DNA of 64,000 nucleotides, from contig JAPEIS010000001.1 in NCBI GenBank assembly GCA_029531795.1, positions 7,936,001 through 8,000,000 of the forward strand. The letters run 5' to 3'. The stretch is from Sclerotinia nivalis. Its lineage: Eukaryota; Ascomycota; Leotiomycetes; Helotiales; Sclerotiniaceae. Positions within the stretch are counted from its first letter, which is position 1, and the number at the start of each line of letters is the position of its first letter. Of the stretch, positions 24,136-35,923 are shown one piece after another. The translations under genes were made by a program, and so were the position numbers. Below the pieces are notes generated by a model that was not told the origin of the DNA, did no database searches, and worked only from the letters and a program-made list of their open reading frames with translations.

Positions 24136-26598
24136 TCATGTAAGTACCCAGTCATCTTCTTCCTCATGGTTCCCTTCATCGTCTTCATGTCTGTGGATAG
24201 AATCTGCACCTTCGCCATCCTTGTCATGGCCTTTGTAACTGGTAGTTTCACTAGTATCCTTCATTAATCCACCCATCCAGTTGCCGAAGATACTAGACAT
24301 CCAGACACTAGTGTTGCTGTGTTTGTTTGTGTTTTCCGGTGCACCTGCTTCTCCAGCTTCCTGAACAGCCTCCCGGAAAATTTCTTCATCAGCTGCTTCA
24401 AGATCTCCAGTATTTATGGCAGGAATATCAGAAAAAAAGTTATCTGGAACAGCAGCCTTAGTCTTAGTATCGAAATCCTCGGAATGTTCATCTTCCTCAT
24501 TTCTCTCAATATTGAAATCTCTTGTGAGACTCTCTTTGAAGGCTGCTTTGGCCCTCCTGTCTCTGATAACCTCTAAATTCACAAAGTCTACCCGGCTTGC
24601 TGTCGTGCGCATATTTGTCGAGATATTAAACGGTTCACTTCCAATATGATTGCGATCTCTTGGAAAACTCTCTAAAAAAAGCTTTGAAATGATCATGAGA
24701 CTCTTGGGTGATTGCCATATTTGTATTAGCGAGGTCATTAGACAAAATGATACATGGTGGATTGTCTTGGTGTTGACCTGTGGTATTCTGAGTCTGGGTG
24801 GAGTCTCGTTCAATGACGGGGATATTATCCTCGGCAGCTTTCTCCATGTTGGAATCCTTTAACTACTTGTTTGCATCACTCTTCACTTTGATGAATTTCT
24901 TTCCGGGCATCTGCAACAAGACTTCATCCATGTTAGGGAGGTCATTATTTTTGTAGGAACCCTCCTTGCACTGCTCAACCATTTCCCTTATGATCACTAG
25001 AAATGCGTTCATATGAGGGCTATTCATTATTGTCTTGTGTTTTCCGAGTGGCATCCGGGTATGGCAGTTGTTGTGTCTTGGTTGAACTACCTCATGTTCA
25101 TTCTGAGCAGGATGCCCAAGAGTGGAGGAAGAATTAAGTGGAAGATTATTCTCAATAGTGATCATGGAATTGGCATCTCTCAAGTGTACATCTTCCCCTT
25201 TATTCTTGTTATCGCATTTTTCCATTGGTCCTCCATATATGGCGCTGCCATATTCAAATCGGTTCATGTTGTTCATCTTGCGCTGCTGTTTGACCATTGA
25301 TCCCGTGATCTCTCATTCGTACGAGGAGCAAATGATTTCTTGCCTTCCTCTTGATCTTGAGTAGCTTTAGTCTGACCTTGGGAATCATCATTATCTTCAA
25401 TTGCATGGTACCAGGTCTCAATAGTGGTTGTACGAATGTCATCGGAAGACTAATTTGGCTTGTGGTCCTTGGGGTTTCCTTGAACGCCCGAATCCTGCAC
25501 AAAATTATCAGTATGCCAATAAGTCTAGGATCGAAGTACATACCATCGCGATAGCTGCTCTCTTGCGTGCGCTGAGAAGTCTCATATTCCATCTCTCATT
25601 TAGCCTTCCTGTCACGGGTAATCACATGATACCTATTCACATGACTGGTGATCTACGATCACCACATCCTCCACGATCATTATACCCCTCCCTTTTCATT
25701 AGTTATCAGGCTCTTCTAGATCTTGTCGATCCTTACGATCGTCAAGCCTCTCCTGATATACTACAGATCGAAGCCTAGCCTAATTGATGCCTCTCGTCGG
25801 CTAGATAGCTTCCATTAAGTCTATATATACCACCTTCGATCCTTAAGATCGAGGGCAAGTCATTCAACACAGTTCTCATTCAATATACACTTAACTCTAC
25901 CACTTCAATATAACCATCTTCTCCCCGATCCCTTCAACGTGCTCTGTGATCATACTATCTCGTGATACTTCCCTATATGAGTTAGCCATGAATCCCGTCA
26001 TCATCATAAATCAATACCTACGGGCTCGTTCGGCAAGTCAGCATTCTTTGCCCCCCCCTTTTTCCTTAAAACACACTGTCTATCCTTGTATTTATGGTAT
26101 ACCTTGGTCTGATGATAGATTATTAGTTATCCCTCGAGCAACATTGGAGTTAAAACTTACAAAAATTGGATCTGGGTCTTCAAGAGGCAGCTTCTTGCCA
26201 GGGACTTTGAATTCGTTAGTAAAACCTCAAAATCTACCAAAGTGTTTGACTTACAGCAGTTCTTAGCGACTTCAATAGCATATTGGTCCACATCCGTCAA
26301 GGAACCCCTCAGAGTGCTCAGTCTCGTCGAAGTAATCACTGGCAAGCATGGCATGCAAGGCATCAGTGCTAGTGACATGACCTCCATCTCTTTCAGTGGT
26401 AGAAGCCGGAAGGCACTGCTTGTCTTCCTCGACCTTCTCGCTGTCATTTGAAACTCGCTCTGTTTTTGCTGTAATTTTGGACAGCGGTTCCGTGGCGGAG
26501 GCCGCATTACCGCGCTTTTTTTCTTCGAGACTGATGGCGTAGTCCGTGAGGAATGCTTTCATCTTGCAAAAAATGCCAGTCACAGTAGTCATTGACAT
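24136..26598 (-). pseudogene. multi-exon hypothetical gene interrupted by a solo LTR
   Basis: The minus-strand reading begins near the ATG at 26598. Well-supported pieces: intron 26254..26205 (gtaagt donor, TACTAAC branch), a 44-nt exon 26204..26161 ending KKLPLEDPDPIF, an 87-nt exon 26108..26022, and intron 26021..25973. An exon then starts at 25972 and is cut after five bases by an LTR (25610..25967), resuming at 25604 in the same frame across the insertion. Downstream frames (acidic, ending EEEDDWVLT at 24136) contain a TAG and frame changes I could not splice away, so the locus is probably dead, though some may be unrecognised introns. The protein is hydrophilic and acidic with no known domain. 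A related locus lies at 27.6-28.4 kb, with the same 44-nt exon and phases. Confidence 0.5.
25610..25967. mobile_element. solo LTR, 358 bp, with 5-bp target duplication
   Basis: The segment begins TGTCACGGGTA and ends CTCGTGATA. The ends are inverted (TGTCACG against CGTGATA, one transition) and it is flanked on both sides by CTTCC (25605-25609 and 25968-25972). Inside is a TATA-like ctatatatacc at about 25822, followed by an A/C/T-rich leader, as expected for the U3-R part of an LTR reading on the plus strand. The terminal TA in place of CA fits a single C-to-T change. No internal retroelement region or second LTR is adjacent, so this is a recombined solo LTR. It sits in an exon of the minus-strand gene. 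Confidence 0.65.
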
Positions 26599-26599
26599 T

Positions 26600-27611
26600 G
26601 ATTGATTTAAAGTCCACACTGAGTCTAAGACTATCTAGGACGGCTAGGGGCTCTATGAGTTCCTAATTGATGCTATGGGGAGTTGTATGCTAGCTAGTAT
26701 ACAGTTTGTATAGTTTGGGTTTCTTTTCAATTTTTGAAATGTTGATTAAAGGCAAGTGAAAACTAATATTAGGGAACAAAACCCGATATCTTCATTTTCT
26801 AAGATCTTTCCTTTCTCGTTCTCCCCCTACCCCTTACTAATTAAAGCATCCCACTGATATAATCTTCTTTTTCGATCCAATTTGTTATTCCGACACCCAC
26901 TTCCCACAAAGGTTAAAAGTCATCTCTATCAAGATTACCTTTAATATAGCAAAAAGGTTCTTATACTAATGAAAAACAATTGGGAGGCATTATTCTCCTT
27001 AGTTCGAATTTATTCATTAGTTTTTTTGTATACTTTCTTAGATGTGATAATCTCTAGCTTTGTTTGAATATAAATAATCGAAATTGCCGAATGGAATATC
27101 GGTTGTTTGAATGTAATGATAGTGGAGCGTAGTCTTAACCCTATTTATATATATACAAAAAATATTTTCGTAAAATCGAAGAAAAAGTGTAATATCATAT
27201 CGATGTTTAGAGTATAGTATTAATTGATAGATGATGGTATTCTCAGTTTCGTAATAATTGTAATATTAAAATGAATATGTTTTCGATAATCGATTGTCGA
27301 AAAAAAATATAAAATGCGAATAAAATAGTAGCAAATTCTATATCGAAAAGATCCTTTTGAAATAGAAAGGATTTATTAAATATATTATACCTCGTATTGA
27401 GGTAATAATCGATAGCAAATATTGAATCTAATCAGGGCTTCTATAACCATCATCTATATTTTGGGTTGATGTTCGTTTATCTTTTCAAAGATATTGATAC
27501 TATAAAATCGTAATAACTCCTCCATTGTGAATATCGTAATCGGGAAACCCTCTCTTTCTTTTCCAATATATCCGATTCCATCAAATGATTTAATCTTAGC
27601 TCTGCAGACTT
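26600..27611. other. AT-rich, RIP-like block, no gene
   Basis: The stretch is strongly AT-rich from about 26930 to 27560, dense in TpA, with repeated 'aatcg' and 'tcgata' words like the RIP-mutated transposons at the right end of the window. No frame is recognisable. It is probably a heavily mutated repeat separating the two related minus-strand loci. Confidence 0.5.
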
Positions 27612-28410
27612 TCAATAGAGAGCTGGAGGTTCGTAGAGGGCACCACGTACAGGTGTTGAGTCTTCGCCCTCCCCAGTCACAGTAGTCTTAATGTCGGAAT
27701 CGCCACATTCGAGTTCACTTTTGAACACTTTATCCTATATGTGCAGTGTCATTAAGTCACACTCCAGACAAAAACCTTGAATATATTATCTTACGGCTTC
27801 TACAACACTGTAAAATCGTGAAAATTTCAGCTTGTAGTTTTATAGTTCGTTCAGGTTAAGCTTCATCTGATAGCTTTATACTTGTGTTGGAGGATGAACA
27901 GGTTTCTGAAGACTTACAAGAACTTTGGGTAGATCCTTGTGATCTGCCTTCATAATATCTCTGGCGTACTGCTGCTCTGCGCAATATTCATCGAAAATCC
28001 TGGAATAATGATAATTAGCTCAATTCCCTGGTGGGTTGTCAATGATTAAACCTACATAAAGTGGGTCTGGATTTATACTGGGGAACTTCTTTTTGGGAAC
28101 TTCAAGCATTTTAGTTGGGATTTTACCATAGGACATTTAAAATTAGAACACCCACAAAAGTGTTTTGCCACACGGGGGAAAGGGAGTACAAGGGGTACTT
28201 GTTTGGACATTCCCCATGGTATTCTTTAACCACTTGAATGCATTGTTGTTGAATAGCATTCCTGTCATCAATTCCGACAACACAATCCTTCATTTGATCC
28301 AGGAACCATTTTTTGTTTAGACCATGAACATCACAGGAGCTATCAACTTCTTTGAATTGATGCTCTAGGCGCAGAAACTCTGGACTGAGATAGCTCGAAA
28401 TTGTTGACAT
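27612..28410 (-). CDS. multi-exon hypothetical gene, relative of the 24-26 kb locus
   Basis: Exon 1 is 28410..28152 (ATG, MSTISSYLSPEFLRLEHQF, predicted helical). A 52-nt GT-AG intron (28151..28100) leads in phase to a 44-nt exon (28099..28056, PKKKFPSINPDPLY). An exon 27999..27918 (IFDEYCAEQQYARD, then DLPKVL before a gtaagt donor) follows, but the join is one base out of phase with the expected frame. The last piece starts after cacatatag near 27743 (DKVFKSELECGDSD) and ends with TGA at 27612. Exon lengths and the pattern (P,K,K..P..PDP, then DLP before a donor) match the neighbouring locus, so they are paralogues. The phase mismatch means a missed splice site or a frameshift. No domain is recognised. 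Confidence 0.45.
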
Positions 28411-30537
28411 GATTATGGCCCAGCCGTATAATTTATGTAGGTTTGTTGGATGGGTGGTCGAAATAGCTTAGAGGTAGAGGTAGAGGTAGAGGTTGTGGCA
28501 GAAATGTGGAAAAAGAGTTTGGTGGGATTAGAACATCCCGCACTTTGTGAAATATATAAGCGTTGCCTACCGAGCGAAACGGTATATGATGGTGGTTGAA
28601 ATTAGCGCTATTTACCACAACCGTTGCCCGGCGATTCATGGAATATATAGACCGTCCATCAGTCTTCATTCACATGTTTAAAAAGAGGTTAGTCTATTGT
28701 ATTAATTATGTATTTGATTGGGTATATAGGTAATTAGTAAAAAGGGATTTGACCTGGAGCTAAAATGCTGTCTTCAGTGGGTGCTGTTAGCCAATTAAGA
28801 AACAAGGTGCTGTCGATGGCTCGGCTTTAGATGAATAAATTGGCCGATGAAAGCTTATTGGAACTTGGAATCTACCCAGATACTTAGATGGGTGAGGATA
28901 TTAAAGGCCAGTGAGTATCTTGAAAGGAATGTCTGAAGTAGAGGATTTTGAATGTCCAGAGTGAATTGAAACATCAATCAAACGAATATTTATTTCCTTC
29001 AGGCGAATATGAGTGCCCAAGTGATGCGACGCCACTTTTCTGTTCCAGAATAAGTTGATTCCTGGCTAACTAGCACTCTGACACTCTGACCTGGAAATAT
29101 TTCGTTCGCTCTCCTCAAAATATTAAAATAAGCGGATGGCCCATAGCGGAGCCTAACATGTAGATAGCACGTCATCAAAAAAGGGTTAACTCCTCTAGCA
29201 GTAGACACCAGGAGGCGAACCGCGATGAAAAATTGAGCATAGGTTTACCGAAGCAAGAACACTCAACTCCTCATCGAAATATAAAAGAAGCACAAAGAAT
29301 AAAGTGGTAAAGAAAAGAGGAATATTCGAGTTTAAACATGAGTACAAGGACATCACGCCATCCTTCTGAGATTATCACATCTGCCAGTGTTCGAGATAAA
29401 TCTGAAGTCTTCAGCGGGCCATGATTATGCTTTCTAACCCCATACGAACAGGTGCCGACATACAAGACGAAACAACGGCAACAAAAATTGCATTAATTTT
29501 GACAGTAGAGTTGTCAATCCTCTTGAACCAAAATTAAATCAAGCGATGACCAAATACTAAAGTTGCAATCTCGTGAACACATTGAGGTCATTCACGTTCA
29601 ACACACCTAACAAACGATACTCAGTGATTTAACATCGTTATGAAGGGTCCTGCTAGCTTGTGCGACGGATTGTTTCGTCTTCTGCTGATGGTCCTGGAGA
29701 GGTAAACGGCTCCTTGTATGGACCTCTCATGTGTGGGGGGATTTGTCCCAAGTGAATGAAGGTGGTTGAGTGCCCAATTTATCGTGTAAATTAGAAGATG
29801 TGCTATGTGTGACGGATCGAATCACCCCTCGTGATAGCAAGTGAGCTTCTCTAATTATTGACTAGGTTATAAGACTCGACAAGAGCCTTCGGACCTTGCC
29901 TCGACTGGATATAAAAGAGGCGGATGTTCCGAGCATGAAAAGCCAAACAGGAGAAGAGTTCAATAATCTAGAAGAACATGGGGTCTATGTTGACTGGCCA
30001 CGAAGTTGGTTCCAGCCATAGTGAACAGATATGGAGGATCTTCCTTAGACTGAGGGCACCTTTCTAATCACCTGCAGTCTAGTAATTTTAGGGATATCAG
30101 TTTTTATTCTGGCAACAAATATCACCGTTTTCACACTACAGGCGATACTCACACTGTTCTATCATCTAACGACAACAAATATTAGGAGTGTGTTAGATTG
30201 CAACGATGCTAGCAGTCTACCGGCAAATGGCCACAATTTTCTGCAAGAAAGACTAAATTGGTTTCGCCACAGTACCTGAGGCTGCAGATTTGTTCTCCAT
30301 ATATTGGTTTGTTTGACTCATTACGATGCAGATGATTCCCAACTCAGCTCAAGCAAGTAGTGATTGCCACCCACGTGACAACCATTCTGCCGTCTCACCT
30401 TCACCGGTTTTCCGTACATTAGACCTGAAGATATATTCTTGGTGGTCGTAACAGTTTTCATCCTTAACATTGCATCAAAGATAGCAGAAGCAGTATAACA
30501 TGTGAGTTTTCTCTCATTAAGTACCATTCAGAACAGT
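28411..30537. other. gene-poor stretch
   Basis: No gene can be supported. At 28470-28495 a 6-bp unit (gaggta) is repeated about four times. The minus-strand frames at 28433-28669, 28999-29208 and 29271-29465 have no motif or splice partners. The right end carries the promoter and leader of the membrane-protein gene at 30538. Confidence 0.4.
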
Positions 30538-31659
30538 ATGAAGCCAGTTTTCACCCCTATCCCACACCTAAAGAGGATTTTAAAGCGTCCTGCAATCCGC
30601 CAAATCACGGTGTTTGGCATTACCGCAACATCATGCCTGTTCATCATCTTCCATTCAAAATTTCTTCCTTTTCCTTACATGCGGAATAAAGCAAACGCAG
30701 CTGCAGTGGCCATTCCAGAACCGCCTGGGATCAGAAAGAGAAACCAAAAATGTCACTCAGATGGTGACGGCGATATATATGGACTCGGCGTTCGAATTGG
30801 TCTCTATCTCCAATGGGCAGCAGGCTTTATTCTGCGAAATCTAGGATCTTGGGAACGAGTATCTCGCGTCCGAACTGCGAGCAATATCCTATGCAGCTCG
30901 TTAGTTGTTGCTGAAGTTATTGAAATTGTTTCCGGGACGGCTCTTTCGATAGATTATCTATTGTCATACTATTTGACTATCGCATTGTTCTACGCCGAAT
31001 CATACAATCTTGTGTATGAGAGACCTGATCAGAAAGATACCCTTGTCTACAAGCTTTACCCGGATTTACCACTTGTGTTTCAAAATCTATACTTTGCGGC
31101 ATACACACTATTTGGAGTATGGTTCTGGATTTCAGGGATTCACAGAACTATGGAGGCTAGTTGTCCGGAACAGGCGGCGATTGTTTTTACTTTTGACTTA
31201 CATGATTCGAGATGGATCCATGCTGCTGCGGCGATATCGCTTTTGTCTGGACTACTTTTCTTTCTGTTCTTTGCCATTCATCTTCAAGAACTTGCACATA
31301 AGGGATTGGTTCACAAGCACATCTTGGAACCTTTGGTTTGGTTGGATGGCATATCTGGTTCCACCGATCATATGCATCGACGCATCCCTATAGATTTTAT
31401 TGGCAGTATGGTTACACCCCTTCTGCGTCCAGAGCTTTCCATGACACATCAGAAAGATAAAGAGCATCGCTCGTTGGCTACAGCAGTATTCGACTGCTTC
31501 CATTATACGATGATATATCTCACGGGGCCGCTAATTGCCATTACATCTGTCGAGCGCATGATTAGCGTGAACAATCTAGTTACTCCTGGGATATCAGGAT
31601 CATCTGGTCAGGTTATTGCGTTATTTACAGGCTGTGTTAGCATGGGCTTGGCAATTTGA
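30538..31659 (+). CDS. multi-spanning membrane protein, 373 aa
   Basis: An intronless frame, with the start placed at the first in-frame ATG (30538, cagaacagtATG). It has about eight hydrophobic segments: one near residues 20-40, a DIYGLGVRIGLYLQWAAGF stretch around residues 80-100 that recurs in fungal membrane proteins, then NILCSSLVVAEVIEIVSG, YLLSYYLTIALFY, LYFAAYTLFGVWFWISG, AAAAISLLSGLLFFLFFAI, YTMIYLTGPLIAITSVE and a last one at the C terminus. No transporter or receptor signature is visible. The D-[IL]-YG-[IL]-GVRIG-Y-QW motif is common to a poorly characterised family of Pezizomycotina. The C terminus ends within a hydrophobic run, so a further exon is possible. Confidence 0.65.
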   Translation: MKPVFTPIPHLKRILKRPAIRQITVFGITATSCLFIIFHSKFLPFPYMRNKANAAAVAIPEPPGIRKRNQKCHSDGDGDIYGLGVRIGLYLQWAAGFILRNLGSWERVSRVRTASNILCSSLVVAEVIEIVSGTALSIDYLLSYYLTIALFYAESYNLVYERPDQKDTLVYKLYPDLPLVFQNLYFAAYTLFGVWFWISGIHRTMEASCPEQAAIVFTFDLHDSRWIHAAAAISLLSGLLFFLFFAIHLQELAHKGLVHKHILEPLVWLDGISGSTDHMHRRIPIDFIGSMVTPLLRPELSMTHQKDKEHRSLATAVFDCFHYTMIYLTGPLIAITSVERMISVNNLVTPGISGSSGQVIALFTGCVSMGLAI

Positions 31660-34168
31660 GAAATGATGGATGTTCTGAGAGGTAAAGGGGGTGGCCCAGC
31701 GTTGCCGCCTGTTGAGTCGAGTCCCGGGCCCCAAACTCGAAGAACTCGAAGAACTATCGCTCCTAAGCCCAGCCCCCAATATCTCCAATCAAGAAACGCC
31801 TTTTCTAGGCTAAAGAGAAAGTCATGTAACTTCTGAACAACTCATTAGAATTTTAGAGGCTAGGGAAAAATGCGGGTGGCGTGGAGGGGGAAGTACATGA
31901 TGAGGAAATGATTACACCATTGCAATGCCCACATACCCCAACATATATAGAAGGAGATTGCAGAGTAGGCTTTAATTGAATTATGCACAGATTGCACTAG
32001 GATTGAATACAATAGATCTAGAATGCACTAAGCCCCGCTCTTCGCTTTTCACCAGGAAGGATTGAATCTCTCTCCGCAATTCAGTCAATCAAAGTGGAGT
32101 GTCTCGTTCCAATTTTTAAATCTCAAGAATAAAAGTACTCCGATGTCGAGAGTTAGTGAGCAGTTTAGAGACGTTGCTCAAAAACTGTGTTCTTAACCAG
32201 GTATGGTAATGCTCTGACTAGCCATGGACTACTCATCTCATCATCAAATTCACATGCCAATTCAAGATTAAAGAACTGAATCATAATATCTGGGCTATTT
32301 TTGAACCTCCTATCTCTATCTCGTACTCGATTCCAGCGACAACGACAATAATAAATGGTTTAAACAACAACAACCAAATATTCCTTTTCATCAAATCAAA
32401 GGCAAGAAATAGAAATATGACCAACGGGGGTTCAAACCCCAAGTATCCTCCAATTCTATTAGAGCCCATCGCGCTTCCCACACTCTCCTTTTACACCGCA
32501 CCACTTGCGAGCTGTGGCGACACGCGTACAATCACAATCATTGTAGTCCGCAACAAGCTGAGATCATGTCTCTTATATCATTCTTCTTTTCTCCATCCTC
32601 ACAAACCCTGCCATGCTACCCATCCTCGCTTAATTGCAGTATTCACCCCTTTCAAGCAAGCCACTTGATGGCTCATAACATGGTGATTCACGCATTCACA
32701 TATGTATTAAGCCACCAATTCAGTGAGTTGATAGTTAAAAGCTGTGCGTTGAAAGATTTGATATTTACTTCTAATCAACCGGGCCTAAGGCAAGCTTTGT
32801 AACTACCTATTATTTTCCCAAAAAAAAAGGGGAGTCGACTGGCCTGAATCCGTACTACCACGTAGCTTCCCATGAAATTAGACTATCTAGCCAACGATCT
32901 ATAGAAATAGATTACTATCACAAGTATGCCTCTCAAAAACGGGTAAAGATTACTTCCGGAAATTCCAGAATAGTTTTTCAAGTTGAAACATATGCTTCAC
33001 ACAAAGTGGCGTCATCGATTGTATCTCCATAGTACTCGACACACTATGTCTTATATTGTTCTTTGACATCATTGTAGTCTTGGATAGAAACCATATTGCG
33101 AGAGAGCCTATCTTAAGCTTCCTCCCAGAAATTTGAGGTTATGTGAGACCTGCTTATGTCTGGATGGCTGCTCGCGAGCTGGATGAACTTGAGTGTAAAC
33201 TCCGGGAGATCCATTGTGATGTTCTAAAAACCTAAAGAAATTTTTTTTGGATGTGGGAAATGATGTAAAAAATGTGGTCCAAGAAGCAATTAATGGTTAA
33301 ATCTATAGTGCCCCAGGACAAGAAAAGTACCTGGAGAAGCAGCAGAAATAGAAAAACACAGTTTTAAGAACCCAAAATAAGTAAAGCCGATGTTGCTCGA
33401 GACACAAAGACTTCCGCCATCCGGAGAAGTCTAGAAATGAAGCAAAATTGTTGAGTTTAAGGAAGTCACTTCAAATTACGCTAGTCAAAATTTGGCGAGG
33501 CAGGACTAAAAGGAGGGATGGGGAGGGATGCTAACACAAGGTATCACCTTGCTCCAAAATTGAGATTGGCCTGTTTATTTACCATCATATTGTGGATATT
33601 TTTGGCCTGGAGAAGAAAAAACATTATGGCATTTCAATCGACCAATACTCACCACAGTTTCCATTTAGCAGGCACGGGTGTTTATTCATAATAGTAAGAT
33701 GGATGTAAGAAAGAGCAACAAATGATATAATTTTCTTGGATTTACGAAAACATTAAGAGGAATGACGGATTATTAGCTGGTGGATTCTTATGAACGAATT
33801 TTGGTATCGATACACAGGGTCAGATTATCGCACACCAATTTTATTGTCAAATACTATCAATGTCTGCTATGCTCTAGTCATGGTAGAGGCGGTACTCGAA
33901 GACTATCCTAAATCATATCCATGGGAGTGGGGCATTAAGAAAAATATCTTGCGAAAGCAAAGTGGAATCTAGATTAATTCCTGAACCAAGCAAGCTAGAC
34001 TCCGCAAAGACTCGCCCGAGAAACACCGCGATTCACTTACACCCACTCCAATCGCGCCCCACCACCCCCTCACTTATCATCAAAGCATATCCCACTCATC
34101 TCCTTCCCAATCACATTTTTCCTCATCCCCCACATCGATTTCCACAATCACGAACGCATCTTCTTCAT
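31660..34168. other. gene-poor stretch with one gene relic
   Basis: Apart from the relic at 32930-33214, no coding signal is convincing. The frames at 32417-32802 overlap and lack motifs. 32426-32446 contains a T-arm-like gggggttcaaacccc that is not part of a tRNA fold. The right end is the 3' flank of the minus-strand gene at 34169-34963. Confidence 0.4.
32930..33214 (-). pseudogene. short gene relic with stops
   Basis: From the ATG at 33214 on the minus strand one frame reads protein-like sequence for about 95 codons (MDLPEFTLKFIQLASSHPDI at the start; later VSIQDYNDVKEQYK). It is broken by TAA, TAG and TGA codons, each explicable by one C-to-T change at CAA, CAG or CGA. The first stop could also be skipped by an intron. 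The family is not recognised. Confidence 0.35.
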
Positions 34169-34963
34169 CTATTTTTTGCGCAGCCTCTTACTATTCTTAG
34201 CCGTTATACTAGCGATACGATCAAGGAAGCTTTTTGTACTAACATTTGCTTTTCGTGCTGTGGTGAGGATTTTGTTGTAAGTCTCGTTTAGATAGATCTA
34301 TTGTTCGTTAGTTCTGTTATTTGCAGACGAGACTTGGCTTAGGATATACAAAGGTGTATGGACGAGAAGACTTACAAGAGCGCTACTATCATCTAAACCA
34401 TGTTCTTCTTTGTCGAAAACTAATTTTCTAGCTGCGATGCAGTATTTACGGCGGACTTGCGTCTATTCCAACATTCATCAGCTTTACCAACGAATTCACC
34501 CTAGAAAAAACTCACGTAAACCTCATCGGGATCCACTCCCGGAAATTTCGCATGAGCCCAAAGACGTCTAACAAGCATATCCTGACTTCTCCATTTAATA
34601 TACGCCTCACACACATTCGGATGACGAAGTCTGTTAATAATTTCGATATTAGCGAGCATTTGTTGCCAAGTACCGGCTTTTGCTTGCGAGAGGACGACAG
34701 AGGATGGGATGTTGTTTTTTGCGTGGTTCTGGAGGGCGGGGTTAGTGGTTTCTTATTTGAAAGTGAGAGGTCATTGGGTTTTGTGGGGAAGCGGGAAGGC
34801 TGAAATATGAAGAATGTATACTCACATCGATCGACTCAATTTGATCTTAATACACAAGTTGCGGCGGAGATTCAAGACCTTCGTATGGTTCAAGCGGAGG
34901 AAGTTTCTTGGCGAAGTCGAGGGAGGCAGTTACTTGGTGCAAGGCGTGCGCCGCTTGATTCAT
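34169..34963 (-). CDS. small four-exon hypothetical protein, about 178 aa
   Basis: Found by joining short exons: complement(34169..34297, 34376..34462, 34516..34728, 34856..34963). Exons 2-4 are phase 0 at every junction, with introns 34515..34463 (53 nt) and 34375..34298 (78 nt) carrying gtgagt and gtaagt donors and good acceptors. Exon 2 encodes WQQMLANIEIINRLRHPNV and then MLVRRLWAHAKFPGVDPDEV; the C terminus is very basic (AKNSKRLRKK). The end of exon 1 is ambiguous: a gtgtat donor at 34855 gives an open frame, while the stronger gtgagt at 34825 would include a TAA. The protein is helical, basic and without signal peptide or recognised domain, which suggests an intracellular, possibly nucleic-acid-associated protein. 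If the longer exon 1 is right, this copy carries a nonsense mutation. Confidence 0.6.
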
Positions 34964-35923
34964 GGTTGCGGAGTTTTGGGTTGTAATCTGTGTTGAGATT
35001 ATAGATTGAGTATGAAGTAGTATGTTTTGTGTTTTAAAAGTATTGAATTAAATCTAAAATGAAAGATTTTGTTTCTCCCTCTGTAATCTATGTTTCTAGG
35101 TTGGAATTTTTTAGTTGAGGAATCGACATGAAGGTTTGTAAGCGAAAACGATTCCAAGAAATAGGCACGTACAGGAGGGCACCTCAAGACAGTAGAGGCG
35201 GCTCGATTTCGATTCCTTTGTAATCATTCAAAGAAGGGTTTCAGTTGACTGGTACGCCTCTGCATGGCTGAATCAATTATATATTGATTTCGCAATTCAC
35301 TATCACTATAGAAGAACTCCATCGTGTCACAAATGCTATTACTACCGCAGACAATCCTCGGTAAAGGCAGTAGTGCCCATCTCCCAATATTATCATATAT
35401 CATCCTATCTCAATATTCGGGAAACAATAGATGTTCAATTTGGTATCCATCACTACCCGAATCAGAATATGGAGTTACATCGTCTAATGGCCACGGATCT
35501 CACGCAGAGTCCTATAAATAAGAACTCTGACAGCTAGGGAATCTGAAATGCTGGGTAGGGCTATTCAGATAATATCATAAAAACAAAAGTGTCTATACTT
35601 GTCCGGTAAGTCTGTTCCGTCACCTTCGGTTGGCAGACTATACTTAGAGTCTATGATTATATCCATGACATAGCATTATCACGACGAATCGAGAGAGAAA
35701 ACTTCTCCCGGTTGTGTTTGATATCTTTCTATTACATTTTATAACATCTAACTCTATAGCTGGAATGACCGCTGAATACCTTCTGCGAGTTTGACATCGT
35801 AAAAGGCTCCTGTAAAGACTAGTTCAGCCCTCAAAACCACTTGACTCGTGAGCTCAACCACCCAAACCACAAACAGCGCCTTCATTTGTTCGACCATATC
35901 AACCTGAGTTGAATAATCATTGT
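34964..35923. other. intergenic
   Basis: Promoter side of the small minus-strand gene, then DNA without recognised features up to the end of the rhamnosidase relic. Confidence 0.45.

Noticed and set aside
25946..26266. Plus-strand frame that starts in the LTR edge
   Set aside because: It runs antisense through well-spliced minus-strand exons, and its start lies at the LTR boundary.
28433..28669. Minus-strand frame upstream of the 28410 start
   Set aside because: Contains the gaggta-type simple repeat and ends in low-complexity Pro/Leu; more likely leader or promoter.
32420..32450. T-arm-like sequence gggggttcaaacccc suggesting a tRNA
   Set aside because: No acceptor stem, anticodon arm or D-arm can be paired around it.
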